From Tubulanus polymorphus (Eukaryota; Nemertea; Palaeonemertea; Tubulaniformes; Tubulanidae), in the NCBI RefSeq assembly GCF_964204645.1, contig NC_134025.1, positions 14,577,001-14,637,000 on the forward strand: DNA of 60,000 bases. The letters run 5' to 3'. Shown piece by piece: positions 12,041 to 25,670 of this stretch. Below the pieces are notes generated by a model. It was given only the letters and a program-made list of their open reading frames with translations. It was not told where the DNA came from and ran no database searches. The translations under genes and the position numbers were made by a program. Numbering within the stretch: the first letter of the stretch is position 1; each line of letters opens with the position of its first letter.

Positions 12041-12345
12041 TTGGTTTTGTCGCCAGCGACAATTCATTATTTTGGTTTTGTCGCACGCAACAATTCAATA
12101 GTTTGTTTTTGTCGTCCGCGACACTTCATTATTTTGGTTTCATCGCGCGCAACAATTCAATATTTTGGTTTTAACGCCCGGGGAAATTCATTATTGTGGT
12201 TTTATCGCCCGCGACAATTCATTATTTTGGTTTTATCGCCCGCGACAATTCATTATTTTTGTTTTGTCGCCCGTGAAAATTCAATATTTTGGTTTATTCA
12301 CCCGCGACAATTCATAATTTTGGTTTTGTCGCCCGTGGTTTTGTC
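12041..12345 (+). repeat. Short 31-bp minisatellite array
   Basis: About ten more diverged 31-bp units in the same orientation as the long arrays, placed between the CTCF-like repeats and the reverse transcriptase remnant. Confidence 0.95.
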
Positions 12346-12665
12346 GGAACATTAAGTTTTTGGTCGAACAGTGTGTTAAGGTTGTTTTGGAAATTTACTC
12401 GGTCTGGTATATTTTGGATTACTGTGTATGTCATTTGTCAGGACATTAAACAGAAGACGACTTAGGAAACTACCTTGCGTGACTCCACTAGTTAGACCGT
12501 CTCATTCCAAGATGAGGCGTTCCGTTGATTTCGGTTACAAGTTTCCGTTCAGAGATAACTGCTGTGCCATTTGGGCGACCTATCATTGATACTGTTTCCT
12601 AATAGCCTGTTCAGTAAGGGCTGATGTTGAGCCTTATCAAATGCTTTGTTGAAATCCACCGTTGA
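12346..12665 (-). pseudogene. Non-LTR reverse transcriptase remnant, second copy
   Basis: This is the same fragment as at 3241-3545, read on the minus strand. VDFNKAFDKAQHQPLL is seen near 12625-12665 and the TQGS turn near 12470. It is closer to the family consensus at the DFNKAFDK motif than the first copy but is again broken by indels and lacks the catalytic YxDD part. It is followed directly by repeat R. Confidence 0.75.
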
Positions 12666-12739
12666 ACAGGATTCTAAGACTGTGCAGAAAACCCGTTATC
12701 GCTGCTTTGCAGCTATATTTATATTTATTATTTATTATT

Positions 12740-13760
12740 TTCTTCCACACTATTTTTACCAAAAGAACATAGGCTTTGATACCTTACCGCTGTTTCATAT
12801 ACAATCCATATAATATCGTTCAGCTCACTGAGATCTACAAATAGCCCGCGTGTTTTTTCACGAATCATCGTTACAAAAGCGCTGTCGGGCCGTAAACATC
12901 GAAAATTTAGCCCCATTCAATGAGGCGACATGTTTTTCGAGTCGTCATCCCGAAATCAACCCGCAGGCCGACTGTCACTTCGATTATCAATTCAAGTATA
13001 AATGAACTAATTTATTGCCGCAGACTTCAAATTCAGTCGCGGTCTTCAAACAGTGATTTTAACAATAGCCCATTTTCCTCATCAAATCATATTACCGATA
13101 CACTGGAAATTTACTACTTTAGATTTTAAAAGCACTGTCGAGCCGTAAACATCGACGAATCGACGTGTGTTACTACATCGTCGTTCCGGGGATCAGCTGC
13201 GAGTTTCTCCTCATCATGAGAATCAAATCGAGTACAAATTAATTTATTACTACCAGTGATTTGGCTGCGGGTTTCAAGGAGTTAGTATAACAATACCTAT
13301 TTTTCTTTACCGAATTAACCGTGTATTTACTAAGATAGATCTTTAGTGTACCGGGGAATCGTAGGCCTAAACTAAACACGCCGAAGAGATATAGCGGAGA
13401 AAAGCTGTTATGTCGACGAGGTATCAAAATAAAAGAATATATTACTTTATTCGGCCGCGGACCTCTATATCAATACCATCAATACTCTATATTTCCTACA
13501 GTACATACCGATCATTGTCAAATCCACAAGGTATTTACTAAATACAAGTATATAACACACTCCTATCCGTATGCTGGACTCACACTTGACATTCGGAGTA
13601 AGCGTTCGCTGTGGGGGAAAGGAGATCGTTCGCTGTGTCGCTTGAAGTGTTTATCGAGTTTTACGCGACCTTAAAGCTTTAGTATGGTGGCTGATAAGAT
13701 AAAAAAACACGAATATGCAAATGAGGGCGACATTACGACAAAACTAAAATAACGCAAGAA
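12740..13760. repeat. Dispersed repeat R, copy 3 (longest)
   Basis: The full ~1-kb version, from TTTTTACCAAAAGAACATA to the GCAAGAAAACAATGATTTTG segment where the next 31-bp array begins. The junction CGGCCGCGGACCTCTATATC at 13450-13469 is the intact form of the site that carries the 7-kb insertion at 44698-51715. Confidence 0.8.
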
Positions 13761-13767
13761 AACAATG

Positions 13768-16700
13768 ATTTTGATTTTGTCGCCCGCGACAATTCATTAT
13801 TTTGGTTTTATCGCCCACGACAATTCAATATTTTGGTTTTATCGCTTGCGATAATTCATTATTTTGGTTTGTCGCGTGAGAAAATTCATTATTTTGGTTT
13901 TATCGCCCGCGACAATTCATTATTACTGTTTTAGCGCCCGCGACAATTCATTATTTTGGTTTTGTCGCCCGCGACAATTCACCATTTTGGTTTTGTCGCC
14001 CGCGACAATTCATTATTTTGGTTTTGTCGCCCGCGACAATTCATTATTTTGGTTTTATCGCCCGCGACAATTCATTATTACTGTTTTATCGCCCGCGACA
14101 ATTCATTATTTTGGTTTTGTCGCCCGCGACAATTCACCATTTTGGTTTTGTCGCCCGCGACAATTCATTATTTTGGTTTTGTCGCCCGCGACAATTCATT
14201 ATTTTGGTTTTATCGCCCGCGACAATTCATTATTTGGGTTTTATCGCCTGCGACAATTCATTATTTTGGTTTTGTCGCCCGCGACAATTCTTGTTTTTGG
14301 TTTTGACGCCCGCGACAATTCATTATTTTGGTTTTATACTTTGTTTTTGTCGCCCGCGACAATTCAATATTTTGGTTTTGTTGCCCGCGGCAATTCATTA
14401 TTTTGGTTTTATCTCCCGCGACAATTCAATATTTTGGTTTTATCGCCCACGACAATTCAATATTTTGGTTTTATCGCCCGCGATAATTCATTATTTTGGT
14501 TTTGTCGCGTGAGAAAATTCATTATTTTGGTTTTATCGCGCGATAAAACATTATTTTGGTTTTGTCGCCCGCGACAATTCACCATTTTGGTTTTGTCGCC
14601 CGCGACAATTCATTATTTTGGTTTTGTCGGCCGCGACAATTCATTATTTTGGTTTTGTCGCCCGCGACAATTCATTATTTTGGTTTTATCGCCCGCGACA
14701 ATTCATTATTTTGGTTTTGTCGCCCCGACAATTCTTTTTTTGGTTTTGTCGCCCGCAACAATTCAATATTTTGGTTTTATCGCCCGCGACAATTCAATAT
14801 TTTGGTTTTATCGCCCACGACAATTCATTACTTTGGTTTTATCTCCAGCGACAATTCATTATTTTGGTTTTGTCGCCCGCGACAATTCTTGTTTTTGGTT
14901 TTGACGCCTGCGACAATTCATTACTTTCGTTTTATACTTTGTTTTTGTCGGCCGCGACAATTCATTATTTTGGTTTTGTCGGCCGCGACAATTCTTCTTT
15001 TTGGTTTTGTCGCCCGCGACAATTCATTATTTTGGTTTTATATTTTGTTTTAGTCGCCTGCGACAATTTTTTTTTGGTTTTGTCGCCCGCGACAATTCAA
15101 TATTTTGGTATTGTCGCCAGCGACAATTCATTATTTTGGTTTAATCGCCCGCGACAATTCAATATTTTGGTTTTATCGCCCGCGATAATTCATTATTTTG
15201 GTTTTATCGCCCGCGACAATTCAATATTTTGGTTTTGTCGCCCGCGAAAATTCAATATTTTGGTTTAATTGCTCACGACAATTCACTACTTTGGTTTCAT
15301 CGCCAGCGACAATTCATTATTTTGGTTTTGTCGACCGCGACAATTCTTCTTTTTGGTTTTGTCGCCCGCGACAATTCATTATTTTGGTTTTATATTTTGT
15401 ATTAGTCGCCCGCGACAATTTTTTTTTTTGGTTTTGTCGCCCGCGACAATTCAATATTTTGGTTTTGTTGCCCGCGACAATTCATTATTTTGGTTTTGTC
15501 GCCCGAGACAATTCATCATTTTGGTTTCATCGCCGGCGACAATTCATTATTTTGGTTTTGTCGCTCGAGACAATTCATCATTTTGGTTTCATCGCCGGCG
15601 ACAATTCATTATTTTGGTTTTGTCGCCCGCGACAATTCTTTTTTTGGTTTTGTCGCCCGCGACAATTCATTAGTTTGGTTTTGTCGCCCGCGACAATTCA
15701 TTATTTTGGTTTTGTCGCCCGCGACAATTCAATATTTTGGTTTTGTCGCCTGCGAAAATTCAATATTTTGGTTTAATTGCTCACGACAATTCACTACTTT
15801 GGTTTCATCGCCAGCGACAATTCATTACTTTGGTTCTGTCGACCGCGACAATTCTTCTTTTTGGTTTTGTCGCCCGCGACAATTCATTATTTTGGTTTTA
15901 TATTTTGTATTAGTCGCCCGCGACAATTTTTTTTTTGGTTTTGTCGCCCGCGACAATTCAATATTTTGGTTTTGTCGCCCGCGACAATTCATTATTTTGG
16001 TTTTGTCGCCCAAGACAATTCATCATTTTGGTTTCATCGCCGGCGACAATTCTTTTTTTGGTTTTGTCGCCCGCGACAATTCATTAGTTTGGTTTTGTCG
16101 CCCGCGACAATTCATTAGTTTGGTTTTGTCGCCCGCGACAATTCATTATTTTGGTTTTGTCGCCCGCGACAATTCAATATTTTGGTTTTGTCACCCGCGA
16201 AAATTCAATATTTTGGTTTAATTGCTCACGACAATTCACTATTTTGGTTTCATCGCCAGCGACAATTCATTATTTTGGTTTTGTCGCCCGCGACAATTCA
16301 TTATTTTGGTTTTATATTTTGTATTAGTCGCCCGCGACAATTCAATATTTTGGTTTTGTCGCCCGCGACAATTCATTATTTTGGTTTTGTCGCCCGAGAC
16401 AATTCATCATTTTGGTTTCATCGCCGGCGACAATTCTTTTTTTGGTTTTGTCGCCCGCGACAATTCATTAGTTTGGTTTTGTCGCCCGCGACAATTCATT
16501 ATTTTGGTTTTGTCACCCGCGAAAATTCAATATTTTGGTTTAATTGCTCACGACAATTCACTATTTTGGTTTCATCGCCAGCGACAATTCATTATTTTGG
16601 TTTTGTCGACCGCGACAATTCTTCTTTTTGGTTTTGTCGCCCGGGACAATTCATTAGTCTGGTTTTATTGCCTGCGACAATTCAATATTTTGGTTTTGTC

Positions 16701-19597
16701 GCCCGCGACAATTCAATATTTTGGTTTTGTCGCTTGCGACAATTCATTACTTTGGTTTTATCTCCAGCGACAATTCATTATTTTGGTTTTATATTTTGTT
16801 TTAGTCGCCCGCGACAATTTTTTTCTGGTTTTGTCGCCCGCGACAATTCAATATTTTGGTATTGTCTCCAGCGACAATTCATTATTTTGGTTTTGTCGGC
16901 CGCGAAAATTCTTCTTTTTGGTTTTGTCGCCCGCGACAATTCATTATTTTGGTTTTATATTTTGTTTTAGTCGCCCGCGACAATTTTTTTTTGGTTTTGT
17001 CGCCCGCGACAATTCAATATTTTGGTATTGTCGCCAGCGACAATTCATTATTTTGGTTTAATCGCACGCGACAATTCAATATTTTGGTTTTATCGCCCGC
17101 GATAATTCATTATTTTGGTTTTATCGCCCGCGACAATTCATTATTTTGGTTTTGTCGCCCGAGACAATTCATTAGTTTGGTTTTGTCGCCCACGACAATT
17201 CAATATTTTGGTTTTATCGCCCACGACAATTCATTACTTTGGTTTTATCTCCAGCGACAATTCATTATTTTGGTTTTGTCGCCCGCGACAATTCTTCTTT
17301 TGGTTTTGACGCCCGCGACAATTCATCATTTTGGTTTTATAATTTGTTTTTGTCGCCCGCGACAATTTTTTTTTTTGGTTTTGTCGCCCGCGACAATTCA
17401 TTAGTCTGGTTTTATCGCCTGCGACAATTCAATATTTTGGTTTTGTCGCTTGCGACAATTCATTACTTTGGTTTTATCTCCAGCGACAATTCATTATTTT
17501 GGTTTTATATTTTGTTTTAGTCGCCCGCGACAATTTTTTTCTGGTTTTGTCGCCCGCGACAATTCAATATTTTGGTATTGTCTCCAGCGACAATTCATTA
17601 TTTTGGTTTTGTCGGCCGCGACAATTCTTCTTTTTGGTTTTGTCGCCCGCGACAATTCATTATTTTGGTTTTATATTTTGTTTTAGTCGCCCGCGACAAT
17701 TTTTTTTTGGTTTTGTCGCCCGCGACAATTCAATATTTTGGTATTGTCGCCAGCGACAATTCATTATTTTGGTTTAATCGCCCGCGACAATTCAATATTT
17801 TGGTTTTATCGCCCGCGATAATTCATTATTTTGGTTTTATCGCCCGCGACAATTCAATATTTTGGTTTTGTCGCCCGCGAAAATTCAATATTTTGGTTTA
17901 ATTGCTCACGACAATTCACTACTTTGGTTTCATCGCCAGCGACAATTCATTATTTTGGTTTTGTCGACCGCGACAATTCTTCTTTTTGGTTTTGTCGCCC
18001 GCGACAATTCATTATTTTGGTTTTATATTTTGTATTAGTCGCCCGCGACAATTTTTTTTTTTGGTTTTGTCGCCCGCGACAATTCAATATTTTGGTTTTG
18101 TTGCCCGCGACAATTCATTATTTTGGTTTTGTCGCCCGAGACAATTCATCATTTTGGTTTCATCGCCGGCGACAATTCATTATTTTGGTTTTGTCGCTCG
18201 AGACAATTCATCATTTTGGTTTCATCGCCGGCGACAATTCATTATTTTGGTTTTGTCGCCCGCGACAATTCTTTTTTTGGTTTTGTCGCCCGCGACAATT
18301 CATTAGTTTGGTTTTGTCGCCCGCGACAATTCATTATTTTGGTTTTGTCGCCCGCGACAATTCAATATTTTGGTTTTGTCGCCTGCGAAAATTCAATATT
18401 TTGGTTTAATTGCTCACGACAATTCACTACTTTGGTTTCATCGCCAGCGACAATTCATTACTTTGGTTCTGTCGACCGCGACAATTCTTCTTTTTGGTTT
18501 TGTCGCCCGCGACAATTCATTATTTTGGTTTTATATTTTGTATTAGTCGCCCGCGACAATTCAATATTTTGGTTTTGTCGCCCGCGACAATTCAATATTT
18601 TGGTTTTGTCGCCCGAGACAATTCATCATTTTGGTTTCATCGCCGGCGACAATTCTTTTTTTGGTTTTGTCGCCCGCGACAATTCATTAGTTTGGTTTTG
18701 TCGCCCGCGACAATTCATTATTTTGGTTTTGTCGCCCGCGACAATTCAATATTTTGGTTTTGTCACCCGCGAAAATTCAATATTTTGGTTTAATTGCTCA
18801 CGACAATTCACTATTTTGGTTTCATCGCCAGCGACAATTCATTATTTTGGTTTTGTCGACCGCGACAATTCTTCTTTTTGGTTTTGTCGCCCGGGACAAT
18901 TCATTAGTCTGGTTTTATTGCCTGCGACAATTCAATATTTTGGTTTTGTCGCCCGCGACAATTCAATATTTTGGTTTTGTCGCTTGCGACAATTCATTAC
19001 TTTGGTTTTATCTCCAGCGACAATTCATTATTTTGGTTTTATATTTTGTTTTAGTCGCCCGCGACAATTTTTTTCTGGTTTTGTCGCCCGCGACAATTCA
19101 TTATTTTGGTATTGTCGCCAGCGACAATTCATTATTTTGGTTTAATCGCACGCGACAATTCAATATTTTGGTTTTATCGCCCGCGATAATTCATTATTTT
19201 GGGTTTATCGCCCGCGACAATTCAATATTTTGGTTTTATCGCCCGCGATAATTCATTATTTTGGTTTTATTGCCCGTGACAATTCATTATTTTGGTTTTG
19301 TCGCCAGCGACAATTCATTATTTTGGTTTAATCGCACGCGACAATTCAATATTTTGGTTTTATCGCCCGCGATAATTCATTATTTTGGGTTTATCGCCCG
19401 CGACAATTCAATATTTTGGTTTTATCGCCCGCGATAATTCATTATTTTGGTTTTATTGCCCGTGACAATTCATTATTTTGGTTTTGTCGCACGAGACAAT
19501 TCATTATTTTGGTTTTATCGCCCGCGATAATTCATTATTTTGGTTTTATTGCCCGTGACAATTCATTATTTTGGTTTTGTCGCCCGAAGAAAATTTT
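13768..19597 (+). repeat. 31-bp palindromic minisatellite array A2
   Basis: The same 31-bp unit as array A1, about 5.8 kb, uninterrupted. From about 14967 to 15913 it aligns with 7770-8716 (shift 7197). From about 15913 onward it aligns with the region starting at 6021 (shift 9892, falling to 9861 and then 9830 through losses of single 31-bp units). It therefore contains the boundary of the large tandem duplication. Its open frames are products of the repeat. Confidence 0.97.
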
Positions 19598-21859
19598 GAA
19601 GACGCTTTGATCAATTACCTTGATCTTTCATTTATATTTGAATCTACCAAAGGCCCATAAGCATAAGAAAATTGGGTCGATCTGACTCAAGATGGCCGTC
19701 CTATGACCATTTTAGTGCCCAAAAATGTCAATTTTGGCCAGAATTCTGGTCCTGTAGCTTCCTACTGGTTTGCCATTTCTCATTGCAATTGCTGATGGAT
19801 ATGCTTTAGAGAGGGATGTTTTATACCTGGGACAGGTATTTTTGATCAGCCAATTATGACGCAATTGGCGGCCATCTTGGTGTCATCAGTACTCATTCGT
19901 AGGTGGGAAAAAGTTTTTCCACAATTAATTGATACCTAAGCATAATGTGTTACTATATTCAATTGGAAAGTTGTAGCCCATAACGTGTTCTATGATTTTG
20001 GTGAGTTTCAAGGTCATTGGTTTTTGTATGTGGCCATCAGGGGGCGTTGAATAATACAATAACTTAGTATCGCTATATTATATTTGTACCAAGGCATATT
20101 TTGTTACCATGATCAATGGCAAAGTTGTAGTTCATGCAATCGTCTATGATTGTGGTGAGTTTTTAAGGACATTAGTTATTCCATATAGTCACCAGGGGGC
20201 GTTGAATAGTAGAAAAGCTTAGTTTTTCCTTATAAGATTGGTACCTAGGCATAGTTTGTTACCACGATCCATTGCAAAGTTGTAGTTCATGACATCGGCT
20301 ATGATTGTGGTGAGTTTTTGAGGACATTAGTCATTCCATATAGTCACCAGGGGGCGCTGAATAGTAGAATGGCTTAGTATTTCCTTATTAGATTGGTACC
20401 TAGGCATATTTTGTTACTGTGATCAATTGCAAAGTTGTATTTCATGACATGTACTACGATTGTGGTGAGTTTTAAGGTCATTGGGTTTTGAATATGGTCA
20501 CCAGGGGGCGTTGAATAGTAGAATAACTTAGTATTTCCATATTAAAGTTTTGAAGACGCTTCAAGGTAATGTCTCGATATTTGGTTTATACATGTATCTA
20601 CCCTAGACACATCGTCAGCCCAAAAACTGGCCCTGTCAGATTCAAGATGACCGACTGGCAGCCATTGTTGTTTGCCAAAATCAGCACTTTTTAAACATTT
20701 TCGAAGTTTTCGTGGGAAATTTTGAAGACGCTTTGATCAATTACCTTGATCTTTCGTTTATAATTGAATCTACCAAAGGCCCATCAGCATAAGAAAATTG
20801 GGTCGATCTGACTCAAGATGGCCGTCCTATGTCCTTTTTAGTGCCGAAAAATGTCAATTTTGGCCAGAATTCTAGGTCCTGTAGCTTCCTACTGGTTTGC
20901 CATTTCTCATTGCAATTGCTGATGGATATTCTTTAGAGAGGGATGTTTTATACCTGGGACAGGTATTTTTGATCAGCCAATTATGACGCAATTGGCAGCC
21001 ATCTTGGTGTCATCAGTACTCATTCGTAGGTGGGAAAAAGTTTTTCCACAATTAATTGATACCTAAGCATATTGTGTTACTATATTCAATTGGAAAGTTG
21101 TAGCCCATAACGTGTTCTATGATTTTGGTGAGTTTCAAGGTCATTGGTTTTTGTATGTAGCCATCAGGGGGCGTTGAATAATACAATAACTTAGTATCGC
21201 TATATTATATTTGTACCAAGGCATATTTTGTTACCATGATCAATGGCAAAGTTGTAGTTCATGACATCGTCTATGGTTGTGGTGAGTTTTTAAGGACATT
21301 AGTTATTCCATATAGTCACCAGGGGGCGTTGAATAGTAGAAAAGCTTAGTATTTCCTTATTAGATTGGTACCTAGGCATAGTTTGTTACCACGATCCATT
21401 GCAAAGTTGTAGTTCATGACATCGTCTATGATTGTGGTGAGTTTTTAAGGACATTAGTTATTCCATATAGTCACCAGGGGGCGCTGAATAGTAGAATGGC
21501 TTAGTATTTCCTTATTAGATTGGTACCTAGGCATATTTTGTTACTATGATCAATTGCAAAGTTGTATTTCATGACATGTACTACGATTGTGGTGAGTTTT
21601 AAGGTCATTGGGTTGGTGCATATGGTCACCAGGGGTCGTTGAATAGTAGAATAACTTAGTATTTCCATATTAAATTGGTAACGAGGCATATTTTGTTATC
21701 ACAATCGATTACAAAATCATAGCTGCTCACATGTTCTATGATAGTGGTGGGTTTCAAGGTCATTGGTTTTTGTATATGGTCACTAGAGGGCGTTATGTAT
21801 TGAAATTGTTAGATTGTTGAGCATTTGAAACCACTGCCCAAGTGAGCATGGTGTCCCTG
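19598..21859 (+). repeat. ~155-bp tandem repeats with CTCF-like core, copy 2
   Basis: A near-identical copy of 9769-12030 at a constant shift of 9829; I saw no difference in the stretches I compared. Confidence 0.9.
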
Positions 21860-21869
21860 GACCCCTAGT

Positions 21870-22174
21870 TTGGTTTTGTCGCCAGCGACAATTCATTATT
21901 TTGGTTTTGTCGCACGCAACAATTCAATAGTTTGTTTTTGTCGTCCGCGACACTTCATTATTTTGGTTTCATCGCGCGCAACAATTCAATATTTTGGTTT
22001 TAACGCCCGGGGAAATTCATTATTGTGGTTTTATCGCCCGCGACAATTCATTATTTTGGTTTTATCGCCCGCGACAATTCATTATTTTTGTTTTGTCGCC
22101 CGTGAAAATTCAATATTTTGGTTTATTCACCCGCGACAATTCATAATTTTGGTTTTGTCGCCCGTGGTTTTGTC
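21870..22174 (+). repeat. Short 31-bp minisatellite array, duplicate
   Basis: A copy of 12041-12345 at shift 9829. Confidence 0.95.
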
Positions 22175-22494
22175 GGAACATTAAGTTTTTGGTCGAACAG
22201 TGTGTTAAGGTTGTTTTGGAAATTTACTCGGTCTGGTATATTTTGGATTACTGTGTATGTCATTTGTCAGGACATTAAACAGAAGACGACTTAGGAAACT
22301 ACCTTGCGTGACTCCACTAGTTAGACCGTCTCATTCCAAGATGAGGCGTTCCGTTGATTTCGGTTACAAGTTTCCGTTCAGAGATAACTGCTGTGCCATT
22401 TGGGCGACCTATCATTGATACTGTTTCCTAATAGCCTGTTCAGTAAGGGCTGATGTTGAGCCTTATCAAATGCTTTGTTGAAATCCACCGTTGA
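22175..22494 (-). pseudogene. Non-LTR reverse transcriptase remnant, duplicate
   Basis: A copy of 12346-12665 at shift 9829, with the same DFNKAFDK motif and the same breaks. Confidence 0.75.
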
Positions 22495-22568
22495 ACAGGA
22501 TTCTAAGACTGTGCAGAAAACCCGTTATCGCTGCTTTGCAGCTATATTTATATTTATTATTTATTATT

Positions 22569-23589
22569 TTCTTCCACACTATTTTTACCAAAAGAACATA
22601 GGCTTTGATACCTTACCGCTGTTTCATATACAATCCATATAATATCGTTCAGCTCACTGAGATCTACAAATAGCCCGCGTGTTTTTTCACGAATCATCGT
22701 TACAAAAGCGCTGTCGGGCCGTAAACATCGAAAATTTAGCCCCATTCAATGAGGCGACATGTTTTTCGAGTCGTCATCCCGAAATCAACCCGCAGGCCGA
22801 CTGTCACTTCGATTATCAATTCAAGTATAAATGAACTAATTTATTGCCGCAGACTTCAAATTCAGTCGCGGTCTTCAAACAGTGATTTTAACAATAGCCC
22901 ATTTTCCTCATCAAATCATATTACCGATACACTGGAAATTTACTACTTTAGATTTTAAAAGCACTGTCGAGCCGTAAACATCGACGAATCGACGTGTGTT
23001 ACTACATCGTCGTTCCGGGGATCAGCTGCGAGTTTCTCCTCATCATGAGAATCAAATCGAGTACAAATTAATTTATTACTACCAGTGATTTGGCTGCGGG
23101 TTTCAAGGAGTTAGTATAACAATACCTATTTTTCTTTACCGAATTAACCGTGTATTTACTAAGATAGATCTTTAGTGTACCGGGGAATCGTAGGCCTAAA
23201 CTAAACACGCCGAAGAGATATAGCGGAGAAAAGCTGTTATGTCGACGAGGTATCAAAATAAAAGAATATATTACTTTATTCGGCCGCGGACCTCTATATC
23301 AATACCATCAATACTCTATATTTCCTACAGTACATACCGATCATTGTCAAATCCACAAGGTATTTACTAAATACAAGTATATAACACACTCCTATCCGTA
23401 TGCTGGACTCACACTTGACATTCGGAGTAAGCGTTCGCTGTGGGGGAAAGGAGATCGTTCGCTGTGTCGCTTGAAGTGTTTATCGAGTTTTACGCGACCT
23501 TAAAGCTTTAGTATGGTGGCTGATAAGATAAAAAAACACGAATATGCAAATGAGGGCGACATTACGACAAAACTAAAATAACGCAAGAA
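22569..23589. repeat. Dispersed repeat R, copy 4
   Basis: A copy of 12740-13760 at shift 9829. Confidence 0.85.
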
Positions 23590-23596
23590 AACAATG

Positions 23597-25275
23597 ATTT
23601 TGATTTTGTCGCCCGCGACAATTCATTATTTTGGTTTTATCGCCCACGACAATTCAATATTTTGGTTTTATCGCTTGCGATAATTCATTATTTTGGTTTG
23701 TCGCGTGAGAAAATTCATTATTTTGGTTTTATCGCCCGCGACAATTCATTATTACTGTTTTAGCGCCCGCGACAATTCATTATTTTGGTTTTGTCGCCCG
23801 CGACAATTCACCATTTTGGTTTTGTCGCCCGCGACAATTCATTATTTTGGTTTTGTCGCCCGCGACAATTCATTATTTTGGTTTTATCGCCCGCGACAAT
23901 TCATTATTACTGTTTTATCGCCCGCGACAATTCATTATTTTGGTTTTGTCGCCCGCGACAATTCACCATTTTGGTTTTGTCGCCCGCGACAATTCATTAT
24001 TTTGGTTTTGTCGCCCGCGACAATTCATTATTTTGGTTTTATCGCCCGCGACAATTCATTATTTGGGTTTTATCGCCTGCGACAATTCATTATTTTGGTT
24101 TTGTCGCCCGCGACAATTCTTGTTTTTGGTTTTGACGCCCGCGACAATTCATTATTTTGGTTTTATACTTTGTTTTTGTCGCCCGCGACAATTCAATATT
24201 TTGGTTTTGTTGCCCGCGGCAATTCATTATTTTGGTTTTATCTCCCGCGACAATTCAATATTTTGGTTTTATCGCCCACGACAATTCAATATTTTGGTTT
24301 TATCGCCCGCGATAATTCATTATTTTGGTTTTGTCGCGTGAGAAAATTCATTATTTTGGTTTTATCGCGCGATAAAACATTATTTTGGTTTTGTCGCCCG
24401 CGACAATTCACCATTTTGGTTTTGTCGCCCGCGACAATTCATTATTTTGGTTTTGTCGGCCGCGACAATTCATTATTTTGGTTTTGTCGCCCGCGACAAT
24501 TCATTATTTTGGTTTTATCGCCCGCGACAATTCATTATTTTGGTTTTGTCGCCCCGACAATTCTTTTTTTGGTTTTGTCGCCCGCGACAATTCAATATTT
24601 TGGTTTTATCGCCCGCGACAATTCAATATTTTGGTTTTATCGCCCACGACAATTCATTACTTTGGTTTTATCTCCAGCGACAATTCATTATTTTGGTTTT
24701 GTCGCCCGCGACAATTCTTGTTTTTGGTTTTGACGCCTGCGACAATTCATTACTTTCGTTTTATACTTTGTTTTTGTCGGCCGCGACAATTTTTTTTTGG
24801 TTTTGTCGCCCGCGACAATTCAATATTTTGGTTTTATCGCCCGCGATAATTTATCATTTTGGTTTTATCGCCCGCGACAATTCATTATTTTGGTTTTGTC
24901 GCCCCGACAATTCTTTTTTTGGTTTTGTCGCCCGTGACAATTCATTAGTTTGGTTTCGTCGCCCGCGACAATTCAATATTTTGGTTTTATCGCCCGTGAC
25001 AATTCATTACTTTGGTTTTATCTCCAGCGACAATTCATTTTTTTGGTTTTGTCGCCCGCGACAATTCTTGTTTTTGGTTTTGACGCCCGCGACAATTCAT
25101 TATTTTGGTTTTATACTTTGTTTTTGTCGCCCGCGACAATTCAATATTTTGGTTTTGTTGCCCGCGACAATTCATTATTTTGGTTTTATCGCCCGCGACA
25201 ATTCAATATTTTGGTTTTATCGCCCGCAATAATGCATTATTTTGGTTTTATCGCCTGCGACAATTCAATATTTGC
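23597..25275 (+). repeat. 31-bp palindromic minisatellite array A3
   Basis: The same 31-bp family, running up to the left end of Polinton 1. The last unit breaks off at about 25275 and is followed by a short GCATTCAATTT duplication and a terminal hairpin. Confidence 0.96.
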
Positions 25276-25289
25276 ATTCAATTTGCATT

Positions 25290-25335
25290 CAATTGGTCGC
25301 TCCACTTCGCTACCGCTCCGCTCCGCGACCAATTG
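25290..25335. other. Hairpin at the left terminus of Polinton 1
   Basis: CAATTGGTCGC (25290-25300) is the exact inverse of GCGACCAATTG (25325-25335). The latter is the outermost part of the terminal inverted repeat. The right terminus has only a short GGTCGC/GCGACC fold (43162-43176). The left end thus carries a partial mirror copy of its own tip. Confidence 0.7.
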
Positions 25336-25670
25336 ATTTATTTACAATACACAAATTCATATAATCAAATATATTCAAATAATAATAATCATTCTATTAT
25401 TCAACTGAAATGCACACGGTTATGAAAATATATTATAGTTTTAAATTACTTTTAATGTTTGTTTTTAATGAACTCGACCATTCAACCTTTAACCTGAAAG
25501 CCCATTACCCCTATTACTCTTAAAATATTCATGTAAATGAATAACATTTAAATTGACAGATTATTCAATATAAAAGTATATATTTACAACATTATTTCAA
25601 TGTTCATATTTGTATGAGTTAGATGTTTAAACATTAAAAGTGTTAGTAAAGTGTGATTGAAATAATGCAT
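25319..25670 (+). repeat. Left terminal inverted repeat of Polinton 1
   Basis: Matches the reverse complement of 42797-43176 from the GCGACCAATTGATTTATTT tip to the GATTGAAATAAT block near 25655-25666, with scattered substitutions and a few small indels. Confidence 0.9.

Larger units (their letters stand above)
6021..24791 (+). repeat. Large segmental tandem duplication (~9.83 kb shift)
   Basis: The segment 6021-14962 is repeated at 15913-24791. Across 9.6-14.9 kb the shift is a constant 9829 and I could find only isolated substitutions, for example at about 14756/24585 and 9268/19097. Similarity ends at 14962/24791 inside a 31-bp unit. Differences in length are whole 31-bp units plus a one-base change in a T run near 8220. 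The duplication is either very recent, kept uniform by recombination, or an assembly duplication. Confidence 0.85.

Noticed and set aside
4580-25275. Regular palindromic repeats could be a CRISPR array
   Set aside because: Units are contiguous with no unique spacers, there are hundreds of variant copies, there are no cas genes, and the setting is eukaryotic.
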